Source: an uncultured Synechococcus sp.
GTDB taxonomy: Bacteria > Cyanobacteriota > Cyanobacteriia > PCC-6307 > Cyanobiaceae
Reading direction: 5' to 3'
Assembly: GCA_937930135.1 (NCBI GenBank)
Contig: CALGVO010000207.1
Location: 1 to 23,585, forward strand
DNA length: 23,585 bases
In this document: positions 7,317 to 14,185 of the stretch, piece by piece
How the letters are laid out: each line of letters opens with the position of its first letter
Numbering within the stretch: the first letter of the stretch is position 1
The notes under the pieces: model-generated
What the model saw: only the letters and a program-made list of their open reading frames with translations
The model's database searches: none
What the model was told of the DNA's origin: nothing
Translations under genes and position numbers: made by a program

Positions 7317-7889
7317 TCAGTCGAGGCGCGGGTATGAACGCGCGATCGGGTCACCCGTGAATCGGGCGACCCAACCTTCCGGGTTGTTGAAGAAGCGGAT
7401 GGCGCAGAACGAGGGCTTGGATCCCATGTCGAACCAGTGCCTGGTGCCAGCGGGAACGGCGATCCAGTCGCCGGCGCAGCACAGCACCTGAATCACCTCG
7501 TCGTTGATGTGGAGGCAGAACAACCCCTGGCCTTCCACGAAAAAACGCACCTCAGCTTCGGCATGGGTGTGTTCCTCCAGAAATTTCGCCCGCAGGGCGA
7601 CGCGATCAGGGTGGTCTGGGCTGATCCGGATCGCATCCACGGTGGCGTAGTCACCGCCCGCCTGCACCGCGGTGATCTCGTCGCGGTAGGCGCGAAGGAT
7701 GCTGTCCTGGTCGGCGCCCGGGGCTAAGGAATGCCGAGCCGGCCAGCGTTCGAAACGGATGCCCCGGCGCCGAAGTTCGGCCTGAATCACACTGGCGTCA
7801 TCACTCTCGAGGCTGGCCTTCGCGGGGCTGGCCTTCTCGTGGAAGGAGGTGGCCGGTTGCTCGACGGAATACAGGCGCAGGTGGCTCAT
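7317..7889 (-). CDS. mtnD: Acireductone dioxygenase (ARD, cupin)
   Basis: Acts in the methionine salvage pathway, splitting the acireductone formed from methylthioribose with O2; the Fe form yields the methionine precursor KMTB. At 190 residues it has normal ARD length. The cupin metal ligands are visible as His107, His109 and Glu113 in EEHTHAEAEVRFFVEG and His151 in AGTRHWFDMG. The start ATG 7889 (MSHLRLYS) is chosen over a much longer upstream frame because that extension would overlap cobI and has no ARD-like content. An AAGG lies about 6 bases upstream. No other salvage gene is in this window, so the rest of the pathway must be elsewhere if it is complete. Confidence 0.94.
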   Translation of the reverse strand: MSHLRLYSVEQPATSFHEKASPAKASLESDDASVIQAELRRRGIRFERWPARHSLAPGADQDSILRAYRDEITAVQAGGDYATVDAIRISPDHPDRVALRAKFLEEHTHAEAEVRFFVEGQGLFCLHINDEVIQVLCCAGDWIAVPAGTRHWFDMGSKPSFCAIRFFNNPEGWVARFTGDPIARSYPRLD

Positions 7890-7971
7890 GGGGCCTTGAG
7901 GCTGCTCAACCCTTGCATCCTGCCTGCCCCTGCTGTTCGACTGAACGGCGTGGCTTAGAACGTGCCCAGTC

Positions 7972-8754
7972 ATGGTCATCGTTCTGAACAGCGCTGCACC
8001 TCCACCTGTCGCCGGGCCCGTGTCCGCGCCCGGCCTGGCGCTGATCGGGGTGGGTCCGGGGAATCCTGATTGGCTCACCCTCGCGGCCCATCAGGCCCTG
8101 CAGCAGGCGGAGGTGGTGGCCTATCCGGTGGCGAGACGCGACGCCACCGGCATGGCGGCCACCATTGTGGAGCGGTTTCTGCTGCCGGAGCAGCAACGGT
8201 TACCCCTGGTGTTCCCGATGGTTCGAGCCATGGAAGCGCTGCGGCCGGCCTGGATCGCTGCGGCCGATGCGCTGGCGGCGGCGGTGACGGCCGGGCGGCG
8301 TGTGGTGTTTCTCTGCGAAGGGGATGTGTCGCTCTTCGCGACGGGCAGTTATGTGCTGCTGGCGCTGCGGCAGCACCACCCCGACTGTCCGGTGCGCCTG
8401 ATCCCCGGGGTGTCTTCCGTGGCGGCGGCGGCAGCCCAGGGGGCCTGGCCCCTGGCCCTGCAGCAGGAGGGATTATTGATTCGTCCCTGCCCCGACGATG
8501 CTGCGGCGCTCCAGCGTGTGCTGCGCTGGGCTCAGGAGGAGAACACGGTGCTGGCCCTGCTCAAGCTGGGCCAGCGCTGGCGCTGGGTGCAGCCGTTGCT
8601 GGCGGAGCAACAGCTTCTTGATCGCGCCCTGTTCGCTGAGCGGATCGGCTGGCCTGATCAGCGGGTGCTGCCGGCGGCGGCGGTGCCGGCAGGGGAGCGG
8701 CCCTATTTCTCCCAGCTGCTGATCCGCCAGGGTGGGGGTTGGGCCGATGGCTGA
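7972..8754 (+). CDS. cobI: Precorrin-2 C20-methyltransferase
   Basis: Transfers a methyl group from S-adenosylmethionine to C20 of precorrin-2 (or the cobalt form) in corrin synthesis for B12-type cofactors. The 260-residue protein carries the tetrapyrrole-methylase motifs: GLALIGVGPGNPDWLTLAA near residues 21-39, a CobI-like region VVAYPVARRDATGMA, RRVVFLCEGDVSLFATGSY, and RLIPGVSSVAAAAAQ. The 20-residue N-terminal extension before the first strand is low-complexity. The gene reads away from mtnD with an 82-base gap. It overlaps the DUF4079 gene by 8 bases, indicating cotranscription. I cannot tell CobI from the anaerobic homologue CbiL by sequence alone. Confidence 0.9.
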   Translation: MVIVLNSAAPPPVAGPVSAPGLALIGVGPGNPDWLTLAAHQALQQAEVVAYPVARRDATGMAATIVERFLLPEQQRLPLVFPMVRAMEALRPAWIAAADALAAAVTAGRRVVFLCEGDVSLFATGSYVLLALRQHHPDCPVRLIPGVSSVAAAAAQGAWPLALQQEGLLIRPCPDDAAALQRVLRWAQEENTVLALLKLGQRWRWVQPLLAEQQLLDRALFAERIGWPDQRVLPAAAVPAGERPYFSQLLIRQGGGWADG

Positions 8755-9424
8755 AATCGGCGCTCTGTTCATGGCATTGCCGGCACTGGCACTCACCCCA
8801 TTGCAGTGGTTCGCGCTGGTGCATCCGGTGCTGATCATCCTTTTTGTGTATCCCGTGGTGGGAGCGACGATCCGCCTGGGGATCCTGGCGCGGGAACGCC
8901 GGCTGCAGCTCAATCCGATCGCCCCCACCGTGCCGATCGAACATGCCGACCATGGCCGCTGGGTGACGGGGGCGCTGGTGCTGGCGGTTCTGCTGGCCTT
9001 TTCCCAGGAGGTGGCGGCCGCCTGGATCGAGCAGCCCCTCGATCCGGCCGAGGTCCCCGCCCGCGTGCTGGCGCTGGTGGCGGCAACACTGAGCGTGCTG
9101 GCGGCCTTGGCCGCCCTGCTGCGGGCCTCCCGCACGTCCCATCGGCTCGGCTGGGGGCTGGCCTGCTGGTTGGGCCTGTTGCTGCTGGGCTGCCAGCCCG
9201 AGGTGGAGCGCCTGGCGGATTCTCCGCTGCAGGCCCTGTTCTGGCAGTCCCATTTCTGGGGTGGGGTGCTGCTGACGGGCTGTTTCCTGCTCTCGACGGC
9301 GCTGCAGGCGGAGATTGCGGCCAGGCCGCGGATCCGTCGTGTGCACGTGGCTCTCAACCTGCTGGTGGCTCTGCTGTTTGCCACCCAGGCGATCAGCGGG
9401 ACCCGGACGCTGCTGTTGGCTTGA
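8747..9424 (+). CDS. DUF4079 family membrane protein
   Basis: A 225-residue hydrophobic protein that I recognise as the cyanobacterial DUF4079 type; its biochemical role is not established. Five or so hydrophobic segments are visible: around 18-38 (WFALVHPVLIILFVYPVVGA), 65-82 (GALVLAVLLAFS), 100-122, 130-150, and two near the C-terminus (GGVLLTGCFLLSTAL and VALNLLVALLFATQAI). The start ATG 8747 lies inside the end of cobI (8-base overlap) behind the G-rich GGTGGGGGTTGGG, supporting translational coupling; GTG 8732 is less likely. The 3' end overlaps the opposite-strand glycosyltransferase by 32 bases. Pairing with cobI need not mean a role in cobalamin synthesis. Confidence 0.75.
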   Translation: MAEIGALFMALPALALTPLQWFALVHPVLIILFVYPVVGATIRLGILARERRLQLNPIAPTVPIEHADHGRWVTGALVLAVLLAFSQEVAAAWIEQPLDPAEVPARVLALVAATLSVLAALAALLRASRTSHRLGWGLACWLGLLLLGCQPEVERLADSPLQALFWQSHFWGGVLLTGCFLLSTALQAEIAARPRIRRVHVALNLLVALLFATQAISGTRTLLLA

Positions 9425-11432
9425 GGGTCTGCGGGATCAGGCTGCGGGCCAACGGGGCAGGACCACGCCACGGTGGTGGAATCCGTGCGATCAGGGCCAG
9501 AAGCGCCCGCCATTCGCCCTGGGCTTGCCGATCGACCCAGCATCCCGGTCGCGTGAACAGCCAGCGCAGCAGGGCGCGCCGTTGGTGGGTGCTCAGCTCA
9601 CCCCAGTCGAGTGCCAGCCGACCCTGCGTCTGGGCGCGCAGCATCACGCTGAGTGGGGGTACATCGGGGCTCCAGCGCAGGCAGGTGCTGCTCACCAGCG
9701 GCGGTGACGGCTTCGCCACGGTCAGCTCGACGCCCTGTTCGCTGATCGCCGTGATCCGGCAGGGATGGCTGTGCCCGCCAGCATCTTCGAGGCGGGCTTC
9801 CAGAGCAATGGCCTGCCAGGGCGCCGGGTCGCTGGCGGCGGGATCCCAGCAGGCCCGCAGGGCCACCAGCAGGCTCAGGAGGTTCAGCAGCGCCCACACC
9901 AGGCCCACCGGTTGACCTTGCAGGGCCAGGCCCAGAAGCGGCGTCGTCGGCAGAAGCAGCCCCGCCAGGTTGAAGCCATTGAGCAGGATCAACAGCAGCA
10001 GGGGGGCCACCAGGGGCAGGCTCCAGCTGCCCCGGTCGCGGCGTTGATGTTTCGGGGTGACCCGGAAGCCACCCAGGTGGCCGAACAGTTGGCTGATCAC
10101 CGTGACGGTGAGCGGCACGGTGAGCACCCAGCCGGTGAGTTCACTGAGGAAGGCGGCGCGGGAGCCGCGGTTCAGCCAGCCCAGGCTGAGCAGCAGGGTG
10201 GCCCACAGCGGCAGCAGGAAAGCGATGGCGGCTTCAGGCGTGAGGCGGATCGGCACCACACCCAGCAGGCCGTAGCTGAGCGGCATCAGCAGCAGCACAA
10301 GCCGCGGCAGGTTGTTGAACCAGTGCACGACCCCCTCCAGGTAGGCGAGGCGTTGCCCTGCCGACAGCCCCGTGCCCCCGAGAGGCCCCTCCTTCATCCG
10401 CAGGCTCTGCAGGGTGCCCGCCGCCCAGCGCTGCCGCTGGCGCACGAAGTCGGCCATGGATTCCGCGGCCAGACCAGCGCTGAGCTTCTCCTGCAGATAG
10501 CGCAGGCGCCACCCCTGGCGACGGAGGGCGATCCCGGTGACGAAATCCTCCGAAATCGCCTGTTCCACGAAGCCGCCCACGCTGTTGAGCGCCTCACGGC
10601 GCACCAGAAAGGCCGTGCCGGCGCACACCACCGCCCCCCAGCCGTCGCGAACGGGCTCGATCCAGCGGTAAAAGCTCTCCTCGTCGGAGAGCAGCCAGGG
10701 TTCCATGCGCAGATTGCGCATCACCGGATCGGCGTTGATGAAGGTCTGCGGGGTCTGCACCAGCGCCACATCGGGTTCCTGCAGGAAGCCGATGCAGCGC
10801 TCCAGGAAATGGCGCTGGGGAATGAAATCGGCATCGAACACGGCCACCAGTTCGCCGCGGCCATGGCGCAGACCGTGGTTGAGATTGCCCGCCTTGGCGC
10901 CATGGCGCTCCGGGCGGTGCAGATAGCGACAGCCCAGGGAGCTGGCCAGTTGCCGCACCTCCGGCCGGCCGCTGTCATCGAGAACCCACACCGTGGTGCG
11001 GGGGTAGGTCTGGGCGCAGCAGCCCACCAGGCTGCGCTCCAGCACGGCCAGCGGTTCGCCCCGGGTGGGCACCAGGATGTCGACGCTGGGTCGCCAGCTG
11101 CTCTGCTGCCATTGCCGCCACCGCGCGTCGGCTTCGTGCCGACGGTCAGGGAAAGGGCGCCAGGCCAGCCAGAGGGGAATCAGGCCTGTGAGCAGCAGCC
11201 ATCCCTCCGCCAGGAGCAGCACCAGGCTGAGGGCCGTGCTCAGCGTGCTGCTGAGGTTGAGGCTGTCGCTGACGCGCCAGGCCAGATAGCGCAGGGTGAG
11301 CAGGTTGATCAGCAGGATCAGGCTGCGGCGTGCCCACAGAGGCGACTGTTGCTCGGGGCGTCGCTGCAGCCAGAGGGGCCAGAGCAGCACCAGCAGGGGC
11401 AGCCAGACGGCTGCGCTCATCGATCCGCTCAT
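9393..11432 (-). CDS. Cellulose-synthase-like family 2 glycosyltransferase with PilZ-like tail
   Basis: A 679-residue processive GT2 membrane enzyme, related to BcsA-type beta-glucan synthases, that would polymerise a sugar nucleotide and export the chain across the plasma membrane. Two or three N-terminal hydrophobic segments (residues 6-90) precede the catalytic domain. Catalytic motifs are DD at 152-153, DAD at 200-202, QTPQ near 226, AGTAFLVRR near 271-279, SEDF at 294-297 and QRQRW at 332-336. A second membrane block follows to about 550, then a soluble C-terminal domain placed like PilZ. There the RxxxR motif is not seen, and the usual D/NxSxxG reads AISEQG, so c-di-GMP control is doubtful. 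The start overlaps dus as ATGA (11429-11432). No bcsB, bcsC or bcsZ partner is adjacent. Cellulose is one possible product; another beta-glucan is equally possible. Confidence 0.88.
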   Translation of the reverse strand: MSGSMSAAVWLPLLVLLWPLWLQRRPEQQSPLWARRSLILLINLLTLRYLAWRVSDSLNLSSTLSTALSLVLLLAEGWLLLTGLIPLWLAWRPFPDRRHEADARWRQWQQSSWRPSVDILVPTRGEPLAVLERSLVGCCAQTYPRTTVWVLDDSGRPEVRQLASSLGCRYLHRPERHGAKAGNLNHGLRHGRGELVAVFDADFIPQRHFLERCIGFLQEPDVALVQTPQTFINADPVMRNLRMEPWLLSDEESFYRWIEPVRDGWGAVVCAGTAFLVRREALNSVGGFVEQAISEDFVTGIALRRQGWRLRYLQEKLSAGLAAESMADFVRQRQRWAAGTLQSLRMKEGPLGGTGLSAGQRLAYLEGVVHWFNNLPRLVLLLMPLSYGLLGVVPIRLTPEAAIAFLLPLWATLLLSLGWLNRGSRAAFLSELTGWVLTVPLTVTVISQLFGHLGGFRVTPKHQRRDRGSWSLPLVAPLLLLILLNGFNLAGLLLPTTPLLGLALQGQPVGLVWALLNLLSLLVALRACWDPAASDPAPWQAIALEARLEDAGGHSHPCRITAISEQGVELTVAKPSPPLVSSTCLRWSPDVPPLSVMLRAQTQGRLALDWGELSTHQRRALLRWLFTRPGCWVDRQAQGEWRALLALIARIPPPWRGPAPLARSLIPQTLKPTAASGSR

Positions 11433-12460
11433 GGATCGGTGCCATCGAGTGTCTGCCGGGCGGTGTCCAGCAGATCCAGCGCGGCCGCAGGCGTGGGGGC
11501 TCGCATCAGGGCATGGCGCAGCTGGGGGGCACCGGAGAAGCCGGTGCAGGTCCAGCTCATGTGCTTGCGGGCGATCAGCAGGCCGTGGTCGCCGCGGCTG
11601 GCAACGAGGGCCAGCAGCTGATCGCGGGCCAGCTCGAGGCGTTCAGCCCCGGCCGGCGTGGCGGGAATGGGCCGTCCGCAGAGGGCGGCATCGATCTGCC
11701 CCACCAGCCAGGGGGCGCCCATGCTGCCCCGGCCCACCATCACGCCAGCCGCACCGGTGATGGCCAGGCAGCGCCGCGCATCTTCAGGGCTGGTCACATC
11801 GCCGTTGGCGATCACAGGAATCGCCAGCGCCTCTTGCACCGCGGCGATCGCCTGCCAGTCGGCCGCGCCTTTGAAGCCCTGGTTGCGGCTGCGTCCATGC
11901 AGGGTGAGCAGCTGGGCGCCGGCTTGCTCCAGCTGCCGGCACCAGCGCACAGCTCCGGCGGACCCACCCTCACGCTCACTCCAGCCCAGGCGGGTTTTCA
12001 CGGTGACGGGGATCGACACGGCTGCGGCCACCGTCTCGACGATGCGACAGGCCAGCTCCGGGGTCTGGATCAGGCCGCTGCCGCCTCCCTTGCGAGCGAT
12101 CTTGCGCACGGGGCAACCCATGTTGATGTCGATCAGAAAAGCGCCTGCCGCTTCGGCGCGCCGGGCCGCCTCCGCCATCGCCGCCGGGCGGTGATCGAAC
12201 AGCTGCACACCGATCGGTCCCTGCTCTTCTGCCAGCTCCTCCACCTTGCGGCGTCCATGGCCCAGTTCCAGGCTGGTGGCATTCACCATCTCGGTGAACA
12301 GCAGCGCATCGGGCGCCCAGCGCCGCACCAGGGAGCGGAACACCCGGTCGCTCACGCCCGCCAGTGGCGATTGCAACACCCGGCAGCGCAGCTGACGGCA
12401 GGTGCCCGACCCCGTCAAATGCAGATCGCCCTGAGGGCATGAGGGGGCGATGACCACCAT
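11429..12460 (-). CDS. dusB: tRNA-dihydrouridine synthase (DusB-like)
   Basis: An FMN enzyme that reduces specific uridines in tRNA to dihydrouridine with NAD(P)H. The 343-residue protein has the Dus landmarks: LQSPLAGVSDRVFR (FMN-binding strand), FTEMVNATSL, VQLFDHRP, the catalytic-cysteine motif DINMGCPVRKIARKGGGSG, VKTRLGW, LTLHGRSRNQGFKGAADW, IANGDVTSPEDA and GVMVGRGSMGAPWL. The cysteine motif resembles DusB more than DusA. The first 25 residues are poorly conserved, so the true start could be slightly downstream of ATG 12460. It lies 46 bases after the ribbon-helix-helix gene and overlaps the GT2 gene by 4 bases, so the three are probably cotranscribed. Confidence 0.92.
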   Translation of the reverse strand: MVVIAPSCPQGDLHLTGSGTCRQLRCRVLQSPLAGVSDRVFRSLVRRWAPDALLFTEMVNATSLELGHGRRKVEELAEEQGPIGVQLFDHRPAAMAEAARRAEAAGAFLIDINMGCPVRKIARKGGGSGLIQTPELACRIVETVAAAVSIPVTVKTRLGWSEREGGSAGAVRWCRQLEQAGAQLLTLHGRSRNQGFKGAADWQAIAAVQEALAIPVIANGDVTSPEDARRCLAITGAAGVMVGRGSMGAPWLVGQIDAALCGRPIPATPAGAERLELARDQLLALVASRGDHGLLIARKHMSWTCTGFSGAPQLRHALMRAPTPAAALDLLDTARQTLDGTDP

Positions 12461-12506
12461 CGATGCAGGCCGTCAGTTGATGTTGGACCTCCCTTCATCC
12501 TGACCT

Positions 12507-13088
12507 TCAGGCGACGGACTGTCGGTGTGGCAGGCGGGCTTTCTGCAGGGTCACCTGCTGCTCGATCGCATTGCGCAGCCAGGCGGTGGTCGACCAGTCT
12601 TCGGCTTGGGCCAAGCGCTCCACCTCCTGGGCGAGATCCACCGGCAGCTGCAGCGCGTAGCTCTGGATGCTGTGGGGCGCTGCGGGACCGCCGGGCAGCG
12701 GTGCATCCATGTGGAGCAGCTGCAGTTTGAGCACCTCCAATCGGGTGTTGGCGCGGAGGCCGCCGCGGCGCACCTGGCGCAGGGTGAGTCGCACGGGCCG
12801 GCCTGGCTGCACCTGGCGCAGGCTGCGTGCTGGCAGGGGGTGATCGCGTCGGTCGCAGAACACCGGCCGGCTCCGTTCGGAGCTGGTGGTGTAGGTGAAG
12901 GTGACCAGGCCATCGCCGCTCCATGTGGGCGCCGGGTCGTCGTGGTCGCTCAGGTGGGCCAGCAAGCGGCGGCGATCCTGCCGTACCCGGCGCAGCACGA
13001 GCCTGGGCAGCCGGAACACGAGTCGCTGGGTGGGGAGGTTGGGATCGATCCGGGTGGCCGGCTCGAGGCTGGTATCGAACACGTACAT
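12507..13088 (-). CDS. Uncharacterised protein with C-terminal ribbon-helix-helix domain
   Basis: A 193-residue protein. Residues about 141-182 (IQSYALQLPVDLAQEVERLA, then AEDWSTTAWLRNAIEQQV) fit the CopG/Arc ribbon-helix-helix pattern: one beta strand, a helix, an S/T turn and a second helix. Such domains dimerise and bind DNA through the strand. The first 140 residues are very Arg-rich with alternating hydrophobic strands (RLVFRLPRLVLRRV, GLVTFTYTTSSERS, RPVRLTLRQV, RLEVLKLQLL); I do not recognise this part, which looks beta-rich. The start ATG 13088 is preferred over GTG 13091. It is the first gene of the RHH-dus-GT2 cluster and diverges from the DUF1823 gene, with repeats in the shared promoter region. 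No toxin gene sits beside it, so a toxin-antitoxin role is not supported. Transcriptional regulator is an inference. Confidence 0.7.
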   Translation of the reverse strand: MYVFDTSLEPATRIDPNLPTQRLVFRLPRLVLRRVRQDRRRLLAHLSDHDDPAPTWSGDGLVTFTYTTSSERSRPVFCDRRDHPLPARSLRQVQPGRPVRLTLRQVRRGGLRANTRLEVLKLQLLHMDAPLPGGPAAPHSIQSYALQLPVDLAQEVERLAQAEDWSTTAWLRNAIEQQVTLQKARLPHRQSVA

Positions 13089-13152
13089 CACATCAACGTA
13101 AGGGTCGAGGTAATGGTCGAGTTAAGAAACCGACACTGACTGTCGTGAAACG
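13089..13152. promoter_or_regulatory. Divergent promoter region with repeats, candidate RHH operator
   Basis: These 64 bases separate the RHH gene (-) from the DUF1823 gene (+). They contain a direct repeat GGTCGAG at 13103-13109 and 13115-13121 (12-base step) and an inverted repeat CGACA-N5-TGTCG at 13131-13145. Ribbon-helix-helix regulators commonly bind short tandem or inverted repeats in their own promoters, so these are candidate operators. No clear -10/-35 boxes are assigned. Confidence 0.4.
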
Positions 13153-13641
13153 ATGGCCTTCGCTGCTTCGGATCCGATGTCGGCATCACCCTGGCCGCTC
13201 AGTGTGGAGCTGTTGAAGCTGATCCTCGACGATCGCCTCTCGGATCGCTTCGTGGCAGAACGGATCTGGGAGCGGCTGGGATACCAGCCGGCGGCGGACG
13301 GGGGGGAGGTCTGGATTGCCGGACCGGAGACACCGGACGCGTGGCGGCAGGCCTTCCCCCAGGCTCCGGAGGTGATCGCCACGCGGACCGCGTCCGTGCG
13401 GCTCACCCGTTCGATTCCGCCGGAGCACAAGCAACTGCTCAAACAGCAGCTCGGTTTTCAGGGGTACCGCATCGGTGCCCTTTACCCCCGCCGCACCCGG
13501 CGCGCCACCGCGGTGAACTGGCTGCTGGCCTGGTTGGCGGCGCGGGGTGAGTCGCTGCCGCCACAGGGGCCCGTGCCGGAGCTGCTGCCGCCCCCCGAAG
13601 ACCCGGTGCGAGGCCATCCAGGCGATCTGCCGGTGGGCTGA
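13153..13641 (+). CDS. DUF1823 family protein
   Basis: A 162-residue soluble protein of a cyanobacterial and plastid-lineage family with no established function. Recognisable family segments are LSVELLKLILDDRLSDRFVAERIWERLGY (split over residues 16-44), ARTASVRLTRSIPPEHKQLL around 75-96 with the RLTRSIPPE core, LGFQGYRIGALYPRRTRRAT and AVNWLLAW. The C-terminal 30 residues are proline-rich and probably disordered. ATG 13153 is taken as the start; ATG 13177 is an in-frame alternative. The stop codon lies inside the first copy of a 13-bp tandem duplication. The gene ends 30 bases before the convergent L,D-transpeptidase gene. Confidence 0.85.
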   Translation: MAFAASDPMSASPWPLSVELLKLILDDRLSDRFVAERIWERLGYQPAADGGEVWIAGPETPDAWRQAFPQAPEVIATRTASVRLTRSIPPEHKQLLKQQLGFQGYRIGALYPRRTRRATAVNWLLAWLAARGESLPPQGPVPELLPPPEDPVRGHPGDLPVG

Positions 13642-13655
13642 TCCGGTGGGCTGAT
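13630..13655. repeat. 13-bp tandem duplication across the DUF1823 stop codon
   Basis: CCGGTGGGCTGAT occurs twice back to back (13630-13642 and 13643-13655). The first copy contains the TGA stop of the DUF1823 gene (13639-13641) and the second lies just after it. This looks like a recent replication-slippage duplication. It does not alter either protein. Confidence 0.85.
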
Positions 13656-13671
13656 CTGATCGCCCCTGCGC

Positions 13672-14055
13672 TCACACCTGAATGATCACCTTCGTGCCCT
13701 TGGGGGTGTTTTCAAACAGCCAGCGGGCCTCGTGGGTGGGCATCCGCACGCAGCCATGGCTGCGGGGCACACCGAAGGCCTGACCGGCGTCTTCCTGCCA
13801 GGGGGCGCCGTGCATGCAGATCGCTTCATTGGCGGTGATGCACATGGCGTAGGGCACGCCGGGTGCCACATAATCCCGGCCGCGCATGGTGACGGAACGG
13901 TATTTGGTGAGCACGGAGGCGTGACCGGTGGGGGTGGGGGTGGACGCCTTGCCGGTGCTGACGGGGATCACCCGCACCACCTGCTCATTCCGGTCGTAGA
14001 CGGTGAGTTGCTGGTCGGAGAGGTCGACCACGAGCGTGGCGATGAGCTCGAGCAT
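13672..14055 (-). CDS. L,D-transpeptidase catalytic domain (YkuD family) without export signal
   Basis: A 127-residue protein consisting almost only of a YkuD domain, which normally forms 3-3 crosslinks in peptidoglycan or attaches proteins to it. The fold begins at once (ATLVVDLSDQQLTVYDRN), followed by IPVSTGKASTPTPTG, ICMHGAPW with His82, and the active-site motif GVPRSHGCVRMP with Cys102 and Arg104. No signal peptide or membrane anchor precedes the domain. A TAG stop lies in frame 10 codons upstream of ATG 14055, with no alternative start codon between them, so a longer exported form is excluded in this sequence. Export would need an unusual route, or the protein has a different role. It is convergent with DUF1823 and divergent from der. 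Confidence 0.88.
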   Translation of the reverse strand: MLELIATLVVDLSDQQLTVYDRNEQVVRVIPVSTGKASTPTPTGHASVLTKYRSVTMRGRDYVAPGVPYAMCITANEAICMHGAPWQEDAGQAFGVPRSHGCVRMPTHEARWLFENTPKGTKVIIQV

Positions 14056-14185
14056 GACTGTGACACTGGCGACACTGCACCAGGCCTAGCGATCTCATTC
14101 GCGTCTCATTGGTCTCTTCCCGGAAATTTTCCTGTTCGCTGGAAGGCGGCTCTGTACTGTCAAGATTGAATGTTGTGCTTCCGTT
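14056..14185. promoter_or_regulatory. Divergent intergenic region between the L,D-transpeptidase gene and der
   Basis: At 130 bases this is the longest clearly non-coding gap in the window. It holds a heptamer direct repeat TCTCATT (14093-14099 and 14104-14110, 11-base step) followed by a partial third copy TCTCTT (14113-14118), and a second repeat GACACTG (14062-14068 and 14071-14077). Spacing near one helical turn is typical of regulator half-sites. It should hold the promoter for the long der-to-proC run; I cannot fix the -10/-35 boxes. Confidence 0.4.

Noticed and set aside
7890..8078. 63-residue N-terminal extension of mtnD
   Set aside because: It overlaps the cobI start on the other strand, has no ARD-like sequence, and makes the protein longer than the family.
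9765..11621. 618-codon + strand open frame opposite the GT2 gene
   Set aside because: Low-complexity Gln/His/Ala-rich product lying over a gene with all GT2 catalytic motifs; antisense shadow.
12507..13088. Toxin-antitoxin module with the RHH protein as antitoxin
   Set aside because: The protein is far longer than RHH antitoxins and the neighbours are dus and DUF1823; no toxin-sized partner frame is adjacent.
12525..13139. 204-codon + strand open frame opposite the RHH gene
   Set aside because: The - strand frame shows a convincing ribbon-helix-helix domain, whereas this product has only the biased composition of a shadow frame.
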